This document shows positions 12,718-23,793 of a stretch of DNA of 64,000 nt, one piece after another. Numbering within the stretch: the stretch's first letter is position 1; each line of letters begins with the position of its first letter. The notes under the pieces were generated by a model. It was not told the DNA's origin. It searched no databases and worked only from the letters and a program-made list of their open reading frames with translations. A program made the position numbers and the translations under genes. The DNA comes from Epichloe hybrida (lineage: Eukaryota; Ascomycota; Sordariomycetes; Hypocreales; Clavicipitaceae): the NCBI GenBank assembly GCA_019022495.1, contig JAFEKR010000017.1, positions 806,001-870,000 on the forward strand. Reading direction: 5' to 3'.

Positions 12718-13064
12718 TGTTAAAATATATTGTTAAAAATATATAAGGCTTTGTAATCCTAGGTTTAGTCGGATCGGTCCACTCTTTTGATTTCAACAGG
12801 TTATGAGCCTGGTGGCGCAGTGGTTGTGGCTTACTGTAGCGTACACGCCCACCATAGTGGAGCACTACTCTGCGAGGCAAGGTTATGGGTTCGAACCCTG
12901 CCGAAAAAACAACTAAAGAAATTCAATTGCTAGTATAAGCCTAACCTCTAATAGGGCACCTGGATATATAATTCTAGGGGGAGTGTTAAAATATATTGTT
13001 AAAAATATATAAGGCTTTGTAATCCTAGGTTCAGTCGGATCGGTCCACTCTTTTGATTTCAACA
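12718..13064 (+). mobile_element. TRIM (miniature LTR retrotransposon) with tRNA-like module
   Basis: This 347-bp element has two 81-bp LTRs (12718-12798, 12984-13064), each starting TGTTAAAATATATTG and ending TTTCAACA. They differ at one C/T position. The target duplication ATAAC occurs at 12713-12717 and 13065-13069. A primer-binding site GGTTATGAGCC (12799-12809) directly follows the first LTR and a polypurine tract AGGGGGAG ends just before the second. Between them is a tRNA-type A box (TGGCGCAGTGG, 12813-12823) and B box (GGTTCGAACCC, 12888-12898). There is no coding capacity. The near-identical LTRs and intact CA sites mark it as young. It lies inside an older mutated LTR. Confidence 0.9.
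12813..12898 (+). promoter_or_regulatory. tRNA-type A box and B box inside the TRIM
   Basis: The A box fits the Pol III consensus exactly and the B box at 10 of 11 positions, separated by 64 bases. A complete cloverleaf is not apparent: the acceptor strands do not pair, and there is no T-run after the B box on the plus strand. This is better called tRNA-like than a tRNA gene. Pol III activity is inferred from the boxes only. Confidence 0.6.
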
Positions 13065-14112
13065 ATAACCTTATTGCATTGAATTCAATACCCTGTGAAA
13101 CTAACAGTAAGTAATTATATTTTATTATTTATAAAATATATTAACTTATAGTAACTTAGTAAGAAGCGAAGTATAAAGTACTTAAGCCTTTATAAGATTA
13201 AAAAGGTAATTAAAAATTATAAATTAATATACTAATTAAAGCTATTACTTAGAATATAACTATATAATATTTTTAATATTACTAACCTTAAACTATTTAT
13301 AAAGGACTTAACTAGTATAGAAAATATATTTTTACTATAAGATAATATTATAAATAATAAATAAGAGTTTAAGGTTAAAAGAATTCTCTTATATTATTAT
13401 AATAAAAAATATTAGAAATATCAAGTTAAATAAAACAATTGTAATACTTTAAAGATTTTATAAGTAAAAAAAAAGATTTTATTATAATAAATATTATTAA
13501 TAATTATAAGTAATAACTAAGTAACTAGTTTATAAATATAAAGGTATATTTAGTAAAGATAAAATAGTAATAGTAATATATAAATAAAAACATATAGATA
13601 ATTTCTTAAATAATTTACCTTATAGCTATTTAGTATTATTTACTTTATATTTATATTAAGCCTTAGCCCCTTAGTATTATTATTTTTATTTCTAAGTACT
13701 AAATTCATAATAAGGCCTTAGGTAAAGGATTCATTCTTATTATTAAAGAAATCCTTATATATATATATATATATACAAAGCTTACTTAAAAGGTTTAATA
13801 GCCTAATATAAGTAAGAAGTATAAGTATATATTTAGTAAGCTATTAGTAAGTTAGTAAAGCTATAAGTAAGAATATTGAAAAACTTACTAAGGGAAGGTT
13901 TTATATAATAAACTATAAGCTATTAAAGATATTAATTTAGACTTCTAGATTAATAATATTATTTAGTAATAATATAGTAATTCTCTTATTAAAATTAGCC
14001 TTTTATATAACCTTTATAATTAGCCTTACTTATTTAGCCTAGCTATACTTATTAGTCTTTTTTATAAATAAAAGTATATTATAAAGTTTACATTTTATAT
14101 ATATTAAGTATT

Positions 14113-14915
14113 GATTTTTAATTTTTTTTGGGGTCATTAGCTATGGCCAATGCATCTAATTTTCAAGGAACCAAAAGAATTACTAGTAATACCTAGCTAG
14201 TGCCACATATAACAACTAAATTTAATAATTACTATAGTGTTAGGTAAAACATTAAGGAATAAGCTTTAAGCTACAAATTTAGGGGCTAAAAAGTTAATAT
14301 AAAGTTTGTGACAAACTTTGTGGCTACGATTACGTGAGAGTTATAATTCGCGACCGTAGTTAAACTCAAATCTATTCAAGTTTTACTTATCTAGCTATTA
14401 GTAACTTAGCGTGCACATAGATAAGTAAGTTTAGCAACCGCTAACGCATACCTTATAGCATAAATTAACGTAATTCCCCCTTCCTCTGCGACTGTGTTTG
14501 TTCCATCTCTCTACATCTCTTCTATCTTATAACTTATCCTTTAAAGCTCTAAGGCAAACCAAAAAAAAACACAACTTATTCTCACTTAACTCCACTCCAA
14601 TTCGAATTCATAGGTAGGTTAAGGGCTACTAATTAACTAATTAACAACTAACTAATTAGAAAATAGTATAGCTAAGGGTAACCATAAGCTAAGGGCTATA
14701 ACCACTAGGCTATAAAACCTAATAGCTATTTAAAAATCTAAGGAAATTCTAGATAAAAAGGAAATTCAAAAAACTAAAGAAAACATTAAGAAATTTAGGA
14801 AAAGTAAGAAGAAGAAGGGAAATAAAAAGCTAGAGAAGAAGGCTAGATATTTAGAAAAGGTGTTGAAAAATAGAGATCTATAATTTAAGCAGTTTTACCT
14901 CGTGCCCGGGAGGGG
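14113..14915. mobile_element. Repeat R copy 1, unclassified, 16-bp target duplication
   Basis: This 803-bp insertion in Gypsy C2 is flanked by the identical 16-mer ATATATATTAAGTATT (14097-14112, 14916-14931). The corresponding site in Gypsy C1 near 39160 has no insertion. The left end is T-rich (GATTTTTAATTTTTTTTGGGG) and the right end is GC-rich (CGTGCCCGGGAGGGG). There are no terminal repeats. A Lys-rich frame of about 45 residues lies near the right end on the plus strand. Long target duplications and an A-rich end on the minus strand suggest target-primed insertion (LINE or SINE type), but no RT is visible. Confidence 0.75.
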
Positions 14916-15910
14916 ATATATATTAAGTATTAGTAGTATATTAGTAATAACTTAAGTTATAAAAATAAATATATATATATATATTATTAAGAAAGTAAGA
15001 ATTATTATTAAGAATAATGTAACTATTAATATACTTCAAGAATACTTAATATAATTTTATAAAGTAAGTAAAGTATTAGTAATATATTAATATAAGTATA
15101 AGTAATAAGAAAAAGAAAAATATATTTTTAAATAGTTTTTATTATTTTATATATAATAAGTATATTTTATTAAGTTACTTATATAAGTTAGTAGTAATAT
15201 ACAGTAAGGTATTAATAAAGTTATACTTAAGAAGTTAGTATACTTGGTTGAAGTAAATTTACCTTTTATAATATACTATAAAATAATACTATTACTATCT
15301 TTAAAGGTAATAGCTTACATTATTACTTCTTATATATAATATGTATAAGAAATCTTTATACTACTAGTATTACTAGTTATAAGTTAGTAAGGTATATACT
15401 AGGGATTAGAAATACTATACTTATATTAAAATTTTTAAAGCTATTTATTTCTTAGAAGATTTTTAAGAAAATATTTAAGGGGTTTTCTTAGTTATTAAAA
15501 AACCTAATAAAGTAAGAGTATTATACTACTTAAATATAATTTACTATTAGTAAGTTAATAATAATATACTATAAGAATATAAATATAAAAGGGATTAAGT
15601 ATTTAAGTAAGATTAAATATAAATAATAAAACAATACTATAAAATATTAGTAATTACTATAATAATAATTATAAAGCTACTAGGTTATAAGTAAAGGTAA
15701 CTTATAATATTAAAGAAAAATGTAAAGAAAAAGAATATATAAAAGTAAGAAAAAGTAAGTCTTTTTTATATTAGCCTTAAACCCCTAAGTAATTCATATA
15801 CTATATATAGCTAATCTAGAAATTATAATATTTATAGTTATAATTACTACTAGTAAATATATATACTAGTTATAAACTCCTAGTAAAAATAATATAATAT
15901 TCCTAATATT

Positions 15911-16935
15911 GATTTTTAATTTTTTTTGGGGTCATTGGCTATGGCCAATGCATCTAATTTTCAAGGAACTAAAAGAATTACTAGCAATACCTAGCTAGTG
16001 CTATATATAATAACTAAATTTAATAATCACTATAGTGTTAGGTAAAATATAAAAGAAATAAGCTTTAAGCTATAAATTTAGGGGCTAAAAAGTTAATATA
16101 AAGTTTATAATAAACTTTGTAGCTATAATTACGTAAGAGTTATAATTCGCGACTGTAGTTAAACTTAAATCTATTTAAGTTTTACTTATAGCATAAATTA
16201 ATATAATTCCCCCTTCCTCTGTAACTATGTTTATTCTATCTCTCTATATCTCTTCTATCTTATAACTTATCCTTCAAAGCTCTAAGGCAAACTTAAACCC
16301 TTCTACCAAAAAAAAACATAACTTATTCTCACTTAACTCCACTCCAATTCGCAACAAACGCAAATCCACAGGTAGGTTAAGGGCTACTAATTAACTAATT
16401 AACGACTAACTAATTAGAAAATAGTATAGCTAAGGGTAACCATAAGCTAGGGGCTATAACTACTAGGCTATAAAACCTAATAGCTATCTAAAAATCTAAG
16501 GGAATTCTAGATAAAAAGGAAATTTAAAAAACCAAAGAAAACTGTTGGATGCACCAAGGTCCTGCGCAGGTAATAAATCCCGTATAAATTGAAGTCAATG
16601 ATAGATAGTTAGCTAGCTAGGAAAGAGAGAGAAGAGAGGGAAAGTCTAGATGCTAGAAAAGTAGGCGAAATCCGTATGTGGGGCACAAAAGGGGGTGGCG
16701 AATTGATGCAGCCAATCATATCGCGTGCATCGCGCCGGACCCACAATTCGGTCCGGTCTTTGGCCACGATTGAACCAATGAAGATCCGAAGGAATCAACA
16801 AAAACATTAAGAAATTTAAGAAAAGTAAGAAGAAGAAGGGAAATAAAAAGCTAGAGAAGAAGGCTAGATATTTGGAAAAGGTGTTGAAAAATAGAGATCT
16901 ATAATTTAAGCAGTTTTACCTCGTGCCCGGGAGGG
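15911..16935. mobile_element. Repeat R copy 2, 14-bp target duplication, split by a solo LTR
   Basis: Same element as 14113-14915, with the same left and right ends. It is flanked by ATATTCCTAATATT (15897-15910, 16936-16949); the empty site is in Gypsy C1 near 40165. It contains the solo LTR 16543-16800. Relative to copy 1 it has a short deletion in the middle and more C-to-T changes. Confidence 0.75.
16543..16800 (+). repeat. Solo LTR of Copia A family in repeat R
   Basis: This 258-bp sequence starts TGTTGGATGCACC and ends GGAATCAACA, matching the LTRs of Copia A1 and A2. The 5-bp duplication AAAAC lies at 16538-16542 and 16801-16805, and the empty site is visible in repeat R copy 1 near 14780. 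It is almost free of RIP changes, so it is young. The A-family coding strand would be minus here. Confidence 0.9.
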
Positions 16936-17299
16936 ATATTCCTAATATTAAATAAAAGCTTATTTATTTTAAATAGTATATAGTACTTTATTTATTTAAC
17001 TTAATTATAAAATCTAATATAAGTAATTTACTTACTTAGTATTAATAACTTATTAGGTAAAGATATATATATTAGAAGTAATAAAGTAAGAAGTGTATAG
17101 CTATTTAAAGTTAAAAAGTAAAGAAAAAATTACTTAAAACCTTATAACTTTTATTTTATTATTCTAAGTAAATATAATACTTATATACTTATAAAATAAC
17201 TAGTAATATTTAATATTATTCCAAGCTATATATAGTATACTTATATTAGCTAAGTAGCTTTTTTTTAATTAAGAATAATTATATATTAAGAAGGTAGTA

Positions 17300-17564
17300 T
17301 ATTAGAAGTATAAAGCCTAAGGAGTTAGAAATAAAGTAATTATATAATGAAACCCTTAGATAAGCCTTAGGTTATATAAATAACTAAGTAGCTATTAAAT
17401 AAGTATATATATATAGTAAGGTATTTAAATAAAAATTACTTATAAGGTATATAAAAGGTTAGAGTTTAAGACCTTTATATACCTACCCCTAAGTAATAGC
17501 TCTTTAGCTATAACTAAGAACCTTAGCCTTTACTTTGTTTATATCTCCCTAATATAGTCATAAC
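17300..17564 (+). repeat. Gypsy C2 3' LTR
   Basis: This 265-bp LTR is homologous to 26391-26657 and 40531-40797 of Gypsy C1. A short purine-rich stretch precedes it. It ends AGTCATAACA, a mutated form of AGTCGTGACA. Confidence 0.75.
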
Positions 17565-17612
17565 AAACAAATAGTCCTCATAGAGCAGGAACCTTGCTTG
17601 GATCCGGGGTTA
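17565..17612. other. Short stretch of unmutated DNA left of the MITEs
   Basis: About 48 bases of normal composition separate Gypsy C2 from the first MITE. The last seven, GGGGTTA, recur after that MITE and are its target duplication. No gene signal is present. Confidence 0.5.
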
Positions 17613-17906
17613 CAGTAAATCTCAGCTATAACAAAGTTAATCTCGTATCTAGGGTGGGGCCTTATAACTAGCAAAATAGCATATGCGAGGCATATGCCTA
17701 GTATATGCAAGGTTATATCACTATATTATAGGGCATATACTACCTATAGCCCTTATAATAAAGGAATTGATTGACGAATTAACGAATTTTACACTAATAC
17801 ACTGTGGTCTTTAGCATATGCAGTGATCCTTTACTGCCTACTTAATTTAGACTCAGAGGCTCCACCCTGGATACGAGATTAACTTTGTTGCAGCCGAGAT
17901 TTACTA
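17613..17906. mobile_element. MITE-like element 1
   Basis: This 294-bp element has terminal inverted repeats of about 50 bp, beginning CAGTAAATCTC and ending GAGATTTACTA. It is flanked by the direct repeat GGGGTTA (17606-17612, 17907-17913). The interior has several GCATATGC-type palindromes and no coding frame. The CAG terminus and 7- or 8-bp duplication resemble hAT elements, but this assignment is tentative. Confidence 0.75.
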
Positions 17907-17913
17907 GGGGTTA

Positions 17914-18330
17914 TAGTAAATCTCGGCTCTAACAAAGTTGATCTCGTATCCAGGGTAGGGCCTTGTGACTAGCAGAATAGCATATGCTAACATATAGTAT
18001 GAATTATATAATAAGGTAGCATATGCCTAGCATATGCAAGGTTATATCACTATATTATAGGGCATGTACTACCTATAGCCCCTATAATTAACAAATTAAT
18101 TAACAAATTAATTGACAAATTGATTGACGAATTGATTGACAAATTGATTGACGAATTAATGAATTGATTAACGAATGAATAAATTAACGAATTTCGCACT
18201 AATACACTGTGGTCTTTAGCATATGCTTAGCATATGCCTAGCATATGTAGTAATTCTTTACCGCCTACCTAATTTAGATTTAGAGGCTCCACCCTAGATA
18301 CGAGATTAACTTTGTTAGAGCCGAGATTTA
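17914..18330. mobile_element. MITE-like element 2, expanded and split by Tc1
   Basis: It has the same TIRs as element 1, starting TAGTAAATC (CAG changed to TAG) directly after the GGGGTTA duplication. The middle has an expanded run of ATTGATTGACGA-type units (about 18085-18190) that is nearly absent in element 1. The right end stops at GAGATTTA (18330), where the Tc1 element begins; the missing CTG continues at 42416-42418 beyond the other Tc1 end. The element therefore abuts the OPT gene. Confidence 0.75.
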
Positions 18331-18776
18331 CGGATGTCCGAGTCAAAAGTCGTGTCCCCTGCACAAGTCCCACAACCCCTGCAGGCTGCTGTCTATATTA
18401 GCCTTAGGCACATAAATAGCTTAAAATAACACAAGGGAAATTGAACTAGGTACCTTCGCTATATAAACTATATGCAAAAGTAACTTATCCTAGTTATTAT
18501 TAGATTTTTCCTTTATATTATTAAAATCCAAGGCATTAAGGGCATTAGGACTATTAGGACTATTAACCTTATGAGGGTCTAAAATCCACCTTCTTTTATT
18601 ATTATTATTATTATTAATAGTAGTAGTAGTAGCTTTATCTTCTCCCTCTAATTATTATAAAATAACCCTTGAAACCCTCTAACTATTAGCTTAACCTTTA
18701 TAACCTTTGTAATGGTTATTATCCCCCCCTAAGCAAATTATTTCCTTAATATAATAAGGGATTCTTTTAATCTAAG
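18331..18776 (-). pseudogene. Tc1 transposase, C-terminal piece and left TIR
   Basis: This holds the left TIR (18331-18370) and, on the minus strand, the C-terminal tail of the transposase plus 3' sequence. It includes a GGDNNHYKGYKG-like stretch that resembles the end of fungal Tc1 transposases. CTAAG (18772-18776) is the Copia B1 target duplication. The fit of the tail is weaker than that of the catalytic part. Confidence 0.6.
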
Positions 18777-19084
18777 TATTGGATTCACAGGGTATTAAAT
18801 TCAATGTGTTACAGTCATAAGCCCGAAGAATAGTATCGTCATTAATTATCTATTCTAGGTTACGTTATCTGTTAGTATAATTAATTAAGTTATAGGAAAA
18901 AGAGAGGTTAAAAGCTAGAAGTTATAATATATAAAGGGAAAAGGGGTTACGCATTTATATCCCCACATTTCCTAGCTAATTAACATGCTAGGTTATAAGT
19001 CACGTGTAGGGCGTGCGCACGGCCTAAGCTTTTGCTAGGTAATTACAGCTACAACGCGCGATTAATATTACCTTTATTCTAACA
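18777..19084 (-). repeat. Copia B1 3' LTR
   Basis: 308 bp, starting TATTGGATTC (TG changed to TA) and ending TTCTAACA. It pairs with 25440-25747. It is the 3' LTR because coding is on the minus strand. Confidence 0.85.
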
Positions 19085-19599
19085 CTAGAACTTCTCTCTT
19101 TTAATATAATTATTAATGCGCGATATTAATTATAGGAATAAAAAGGAAAGATAGATTATAGATATAATTAACAAGGGATATAAGGAAAAGAACTTATAGC
19201 CTATCTAGGCGTATAGTTACTAATAAAAGGGAAATGATAATCTTACTTAGCCTATAAGCCTATATAAGGATAAGTAAGTCCTTCTGAATTCTTTCTTTTC
19301 CTTAAAATAGCACATATCCCACACTATAGCGCGTATATAACGTCTTTCTTCTCCTTAGCAATGCCTTTATTCTCCTATATACTACTATTAATTTTCTATA
19401 GTTTACTAGGAGGGCCTAGTAGGCTAGCGTAGCTATAGCCACTAGGGATGTTAACTATAGGGGTGTAAATCCCTTGTGTATTACTATCTTATCCCTATAG
19501 CTACTCTCCTAGAGGATTACCTTTCCTCTTATTACATATATATTACACGCAGGTAACCTATCCCTCTATCTATATAGTTATCTAGTTAGTTAAGATAAA

Positions 19600-19700
19600 G
19601 TCTTTAAGGGCCTTATTAGGTAATGCCTTTATAAAGGCATTAGCTAGGTTATCCTCTCTATTAATCTATTAGATCTTATAGAGTTCTTAGTATTTATATA
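19600..19700 (-). pseudogene. Copia B1 RNase H tail remnant
   Basis: On the minus strand this reads DNLANAFIKALPNKAL, matching the conserved C-terminal box of Copia RNase H with a Asp-to-Asn and a Thr-to-Ile change. Both are G-to-A or C-to-T changes. It fixes the coding direction of the B family. Confidence 0.75.
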
Positions 19701-22700
19701 ACTATTAAAGAGCTATAATATTAATTATTAGGCGTTTGTCTTTTATTATACTAAGCTTAATAAGGCACTTATATAAGGAGTATAAATCCGTATATACAAT
19801 AACTAGGATCTTTAGGAGCTTTAGTTAGTTAGTAACTAGGTTTAGGGTTATAGTAATTATATAAGCTATATTAACACTAGCTACTATGCTATAAACTTCC
19901 AAGGTAAGCATACTTTACGTAACTCTCTTGCTCTTTGTTAAGCTAAAGTGCATAATATTACCTTTAATTATAAACTTACTATTAGTGTAGTCTTTATTAG
20001 CTAGGATAAGTATATATCCTAGTTATAAGGATAGGTCCTAGTTATTAGTAAATAATTTATTTATAAAGGCAAAGAGCTTTGCCTTCTTAAGGTTAATTAG
20101 GATAAACATTAGGCCTCTTTCTAGGTAATCTATTTACTACTTTAGGTAGTGATTAAGGGCTTTTATATTCTCTAGGGTTAGGTCTTAGTGCTATGTAGTA
20201 ATAGATAGATTAAAGCAAGCCTCTAGTTAGCATATTAAGGTAATGTAAGCGCCTTAGGCCCTTTACTTAATGTATTTACGCTTTAAATTAATTATTAGAA
20301 CTAATTCTAACTTATTACTCTATCCTTTCTACTATATCTTAATAGTATTATTCTCTAGCGTAATAATGCCTCCGTTAAACGTAAGGGGATTATCCTAGGT
20401 TAGGAATTACTTTAGCTTTATATTAAAACTTATAGTAACTAGTTAAGTCTCTTCCTTCTTAGAGAACTTCTTATTTAATAGGCTAAGGGTATTATTAGTT
20501 TACATTCTAATATATATAAAGTCAGGGCTTTCCTTTGTAGTTATAAGCAGGTAAGGATTATATTAGAGGTTCTCTCTATAATACTTATAATACGTAACCT
20601 ACTAATACGTTTCAGCCTCTATAAGTTTATAAAGGGGCTTTATAACCCTGAAAATCGTGCTAGGCGGGTAAAGATACCGTATCTAAATTAGCAAGCGCGC
20701 TAGGATTAGCTACTCTAGGAATGTACAGGCTTATACATACGCCTAATAGATATTACATAGCTAGATAAGGAATTTCCTTAATCTTGCTAATAGGGCTATT
20801 ATAAGGATAAGACATTAGCTCGCTTGTTAAATTATTAGGGGCTATGTAAGAATAGCCTATTTCCCTTTATCCTTATATCCTTAGATTATAAGGCATGACT
20901 TTTTATAGGGTTCTATTATCTTACCTTTAATTTTATTAATAATTTAGGAATTAAAGATTTAAATCCTACTATACTTCTCCTTATTAAATATAATAAATTT
21001 AAATATACCTTACTTAATTAAGGTATTAATTTCTGCTTTTATTAATTATTTAAAAGGTTTACCTAGGGTCCTAATAACTCCTTCCTTATGTAGCTTAATA
21101 GTAAGGGCTAATTTACTATATTCTTTTACTAATAGGAAGGTATTAGTCTCTTAAGGCATTATAGGAGAGTTCTTTTAGGGTCTTCTATGCCTATACTTTA
21201 GTAGTATTACTAGTACTATATTCTTATCTTAGGCCTCTTACCCTTCCTCCTTTTTCTCTTTACTAGGCTTTACTATCTTCTTTACACTAGGATTATTATA
21301 GTAAGGCTTAATAGAGGTTAACCTAAAGGTCTTTAGGCCCCTAGGTATATTAAGCATATAGCTCTCTCTAGTTATTACTAGTAGCTTATATAGGCTTGCC
21401 TATCCCTTGCCTTCTTACTAGACTTAGACCTTTAATCTAAGTAGTAGGTTAAGGGTCTTTAAGGTATCTAGGCTATTATGTTTAGTAAGGGCCTTATTAA
21501 CCTTCCTAATAGTATAAAGTCTCTTAATCTCTTTAGTAGCCTTTTACACTATAATTACATGCGCTATGTAATATTAGGTAATAGCGGGGATTTATTTATT
21601 ATATATAGGTAGGCTTTAAAGATAAGAAGTGTTAGGATAAGGCTATTAGGGCCTATGGTGTTATTTAGGGCCTTAATTACTATTTATAAGGCAGTAGGTT
21701 TAGGTGTTATAGGATATTTATACCTAATTATATTATAGGCCCTTTAGAGCAGCCTATAATACCTTTTAACTTTCCTAATACTATAGTGTACCTTAATAGG
21801 GACTTCCTTAATTAAAATTAATATTAAAGCTATGAATTATCTGAATTTATTACTATAGAAGTTTATTCTAGTATCTGTAGTAATAAAATCTAGAGGGCCT
21901 AGATAAGCATTAATCTAGCATATCTAGAGGGCTTCCTAGGTTGTTTTTATAGAGATATCTTTAAGGAATTTCGCTGTGTTAAACGCTATAGCTATATTTA
22001 CAATATAGAGTGTAGGGTGGTTGCTATTAAGGTAGAAAATACTTACTATTACTTTATAGTTAAAGCTATACTTATCCTTAAGGGTAAATTTAAAGCAATT
22101 AGGGCTATCTACATATATCTAGTATTAGTAGCAGATCCTTATTAGCTCCCTAATTGCTTTAATATTAATATTATACCCTAATCTATAGAGAATCTCATGA
22201 AAATGTTAGATTAATGGATGCCTAAAGCGGTAGTATAATCACTATAGCTTGCCTTTAATAAGGTAGCTCTAAGTAACTACTTTCTCTTTCTATGTTAGTA
22301 GCATCTAGGCATGCCCTTATTTATATATAATAAGGACTTTAATGTTTCTCTATTATAATATATTCTTAGAGATATTAAAATTAATCTTTAAATAGTCTAT
22401 ATTATTAAGGGATAAGAGAAATAGAGTATTTATTAGTATAACCTAAAAGAGAATATCTCTAAAAGGTATAGGTATATTAGCCGCTCTAAGCGTAATAATT
22501 AGTTCTCCTACGCCAAATCTAACTAATGCCTTTTTCGCTATTAATTTATTAAGCTATAGTTTAGGTATTTAATATTATAAAGCAAGGAATTAAGGATGCC
22601 TTACTATAGAGAACTTTGTAGCTCCTATATTAGGTATTATCCCTTAAAACATTATATAAGAATAGCAATCTTCTAGTATAAATATTATTAGAGCTTTGCT

Positions 22701-23620
22701 TAAGAGTTCTTACTAAAAGGGGTTTTCTTTACTTAGACTATAATAAGCTACTTAACTTATTAGGAATTAAACTATTCTTTCGCTATTAAGTTATATTTTA
22801 TAATTAAAGAAGCTTATAGGTACTAGCTTATTTATATCATTAGGGCTATTGTTAAATCTAATGCTCTTTATATACTAAGCGATTTTATTATTAATAGGGG
22901 ATTAAGGTTTGTGTTCCCCTTTATACTATATAAGGAATAAATTATATAAGTTATTAGTTAGATTTATAAGGTAGTGGTTCTTTAAGCGTTAATACGCCTT
23001 CTTACAGTTCTCTTCTAGGTGCTTTAATAACTAGCATCCTTCCTTACTATATATATAGCATTTCTTTATGTAAGGATTTCCTTCTCTTCCTTATGGTTTT
23101 AAAGGGTATTAGGTCTCTTTTCCTTTCCTATTGTATTTTTAGTTAGTCTAGAATTACTCTAGGGTTATGGTTTTAGTTAGGAACTAGTGGTAGTTCTTCT
23201 TCTCTTCCTTTACTAGTTAGAATATTATCCTAATTTATTTATAGAATTCTTATAGTCCCTTTAGCGGGTTTATAATAACTCCTTTATATTCTAGAATATT
23301 ATTATAGGCTATTATAAGTTAATTCTAAAGTGCCCTTTTGCTTTAGCTTACCTTAGGTACTGCTTGTTATAAGATAGCTAGCCTTTCTATAAGATTATTA
23401 AAGTAATTAATTATTAATTTACTTAGGTTATCTTTTATTATTCCTTATAGGGTAGAATTATTCTATTCTAGGAGATATCTTTACTATATATCTTTAGTCT
23501 TAAATTATTTCCTTATATAGCTAATAAGCATAAGGAGGTCTTATAGTTAACTAGGTTTAGAGAGATAGTCTATATAGTATTATAAAGCTTTGCCTTTAAG
23601 TATAATCTTAAAGGCATAAC

Positions 23621-23793
23621 TGTGAGGCGCTGTACGTAGGATTGTGGGGCGCGAGGCCCACAGGGCAGCCCACAGGGTGCGCAAGCAACAGTACAGGTCT
23701 TAAGGAATTGTAAGGTGCAATGTTAGCAACGGCTAGCATTGGCGGATCTTTTGGTCTATTGGGATTCCTAGCACACCTTCTAGGTCTCTTACA
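23621..23793. repeat. Young 173-bp solo LTR (family F) in Copia B1
   Basis: A GC-rich, unmutated 173-bp insertion starts TGTGAGGCGC and ends CTCTTACA. It is flanked by ATAAC (23616-23620, 23794-23798). The empty site is seen in Copia B2 near 9110. Size, TG...CA ends and 5-bp duplication fit a solo LTR; no other copy is in the window. The lack of C-to-T changes inside a ruined host element shows it arrived later. Confidence 0.85.

Larger units (their letters stand above)
12469..13106 (+). repeat. Copia B3 3' LTR, split by the TRIM
   Basis: A B-family LTR in plus orientation begins TGTTAGAATAAAGG and ends CTAACA. It is interrupted at 12718-13064 by the TRIM. Without the insertion and one ATAAC copy the LTR is about 286 bp, slightly shorter than the 308 bp of the B1 LTRs. 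Confidence 0.8.
13107..17564 (+). mobile_element. Gypsy C2, 3' part of a Gypsy retrotransposon
   Basis: This aligns with 38190-40797 of Gypsy C1: the end of pol (segment after integrase), the long 3' untranslated region and the 3' LTR (17300-17564). It is interrupted by two copies of repeat R (14113-14915, 15911-16935). The LTR and everything upstream are heavily mutated. The 5' part is missing; Copia B3 abuts the left end. Confidence 0.75.

Noticed and set aside
12698..12904. A tRNA gene on the plus strand at 12.8 kb, or a protein frame on the minus strand
   Set aside because: A and B boxes are present, but the acceptor strands do not pair and no cloverleaf or terminator follows. The minus-strand frame crosses LTR and tRNA-like sequence and has no family resemblance.
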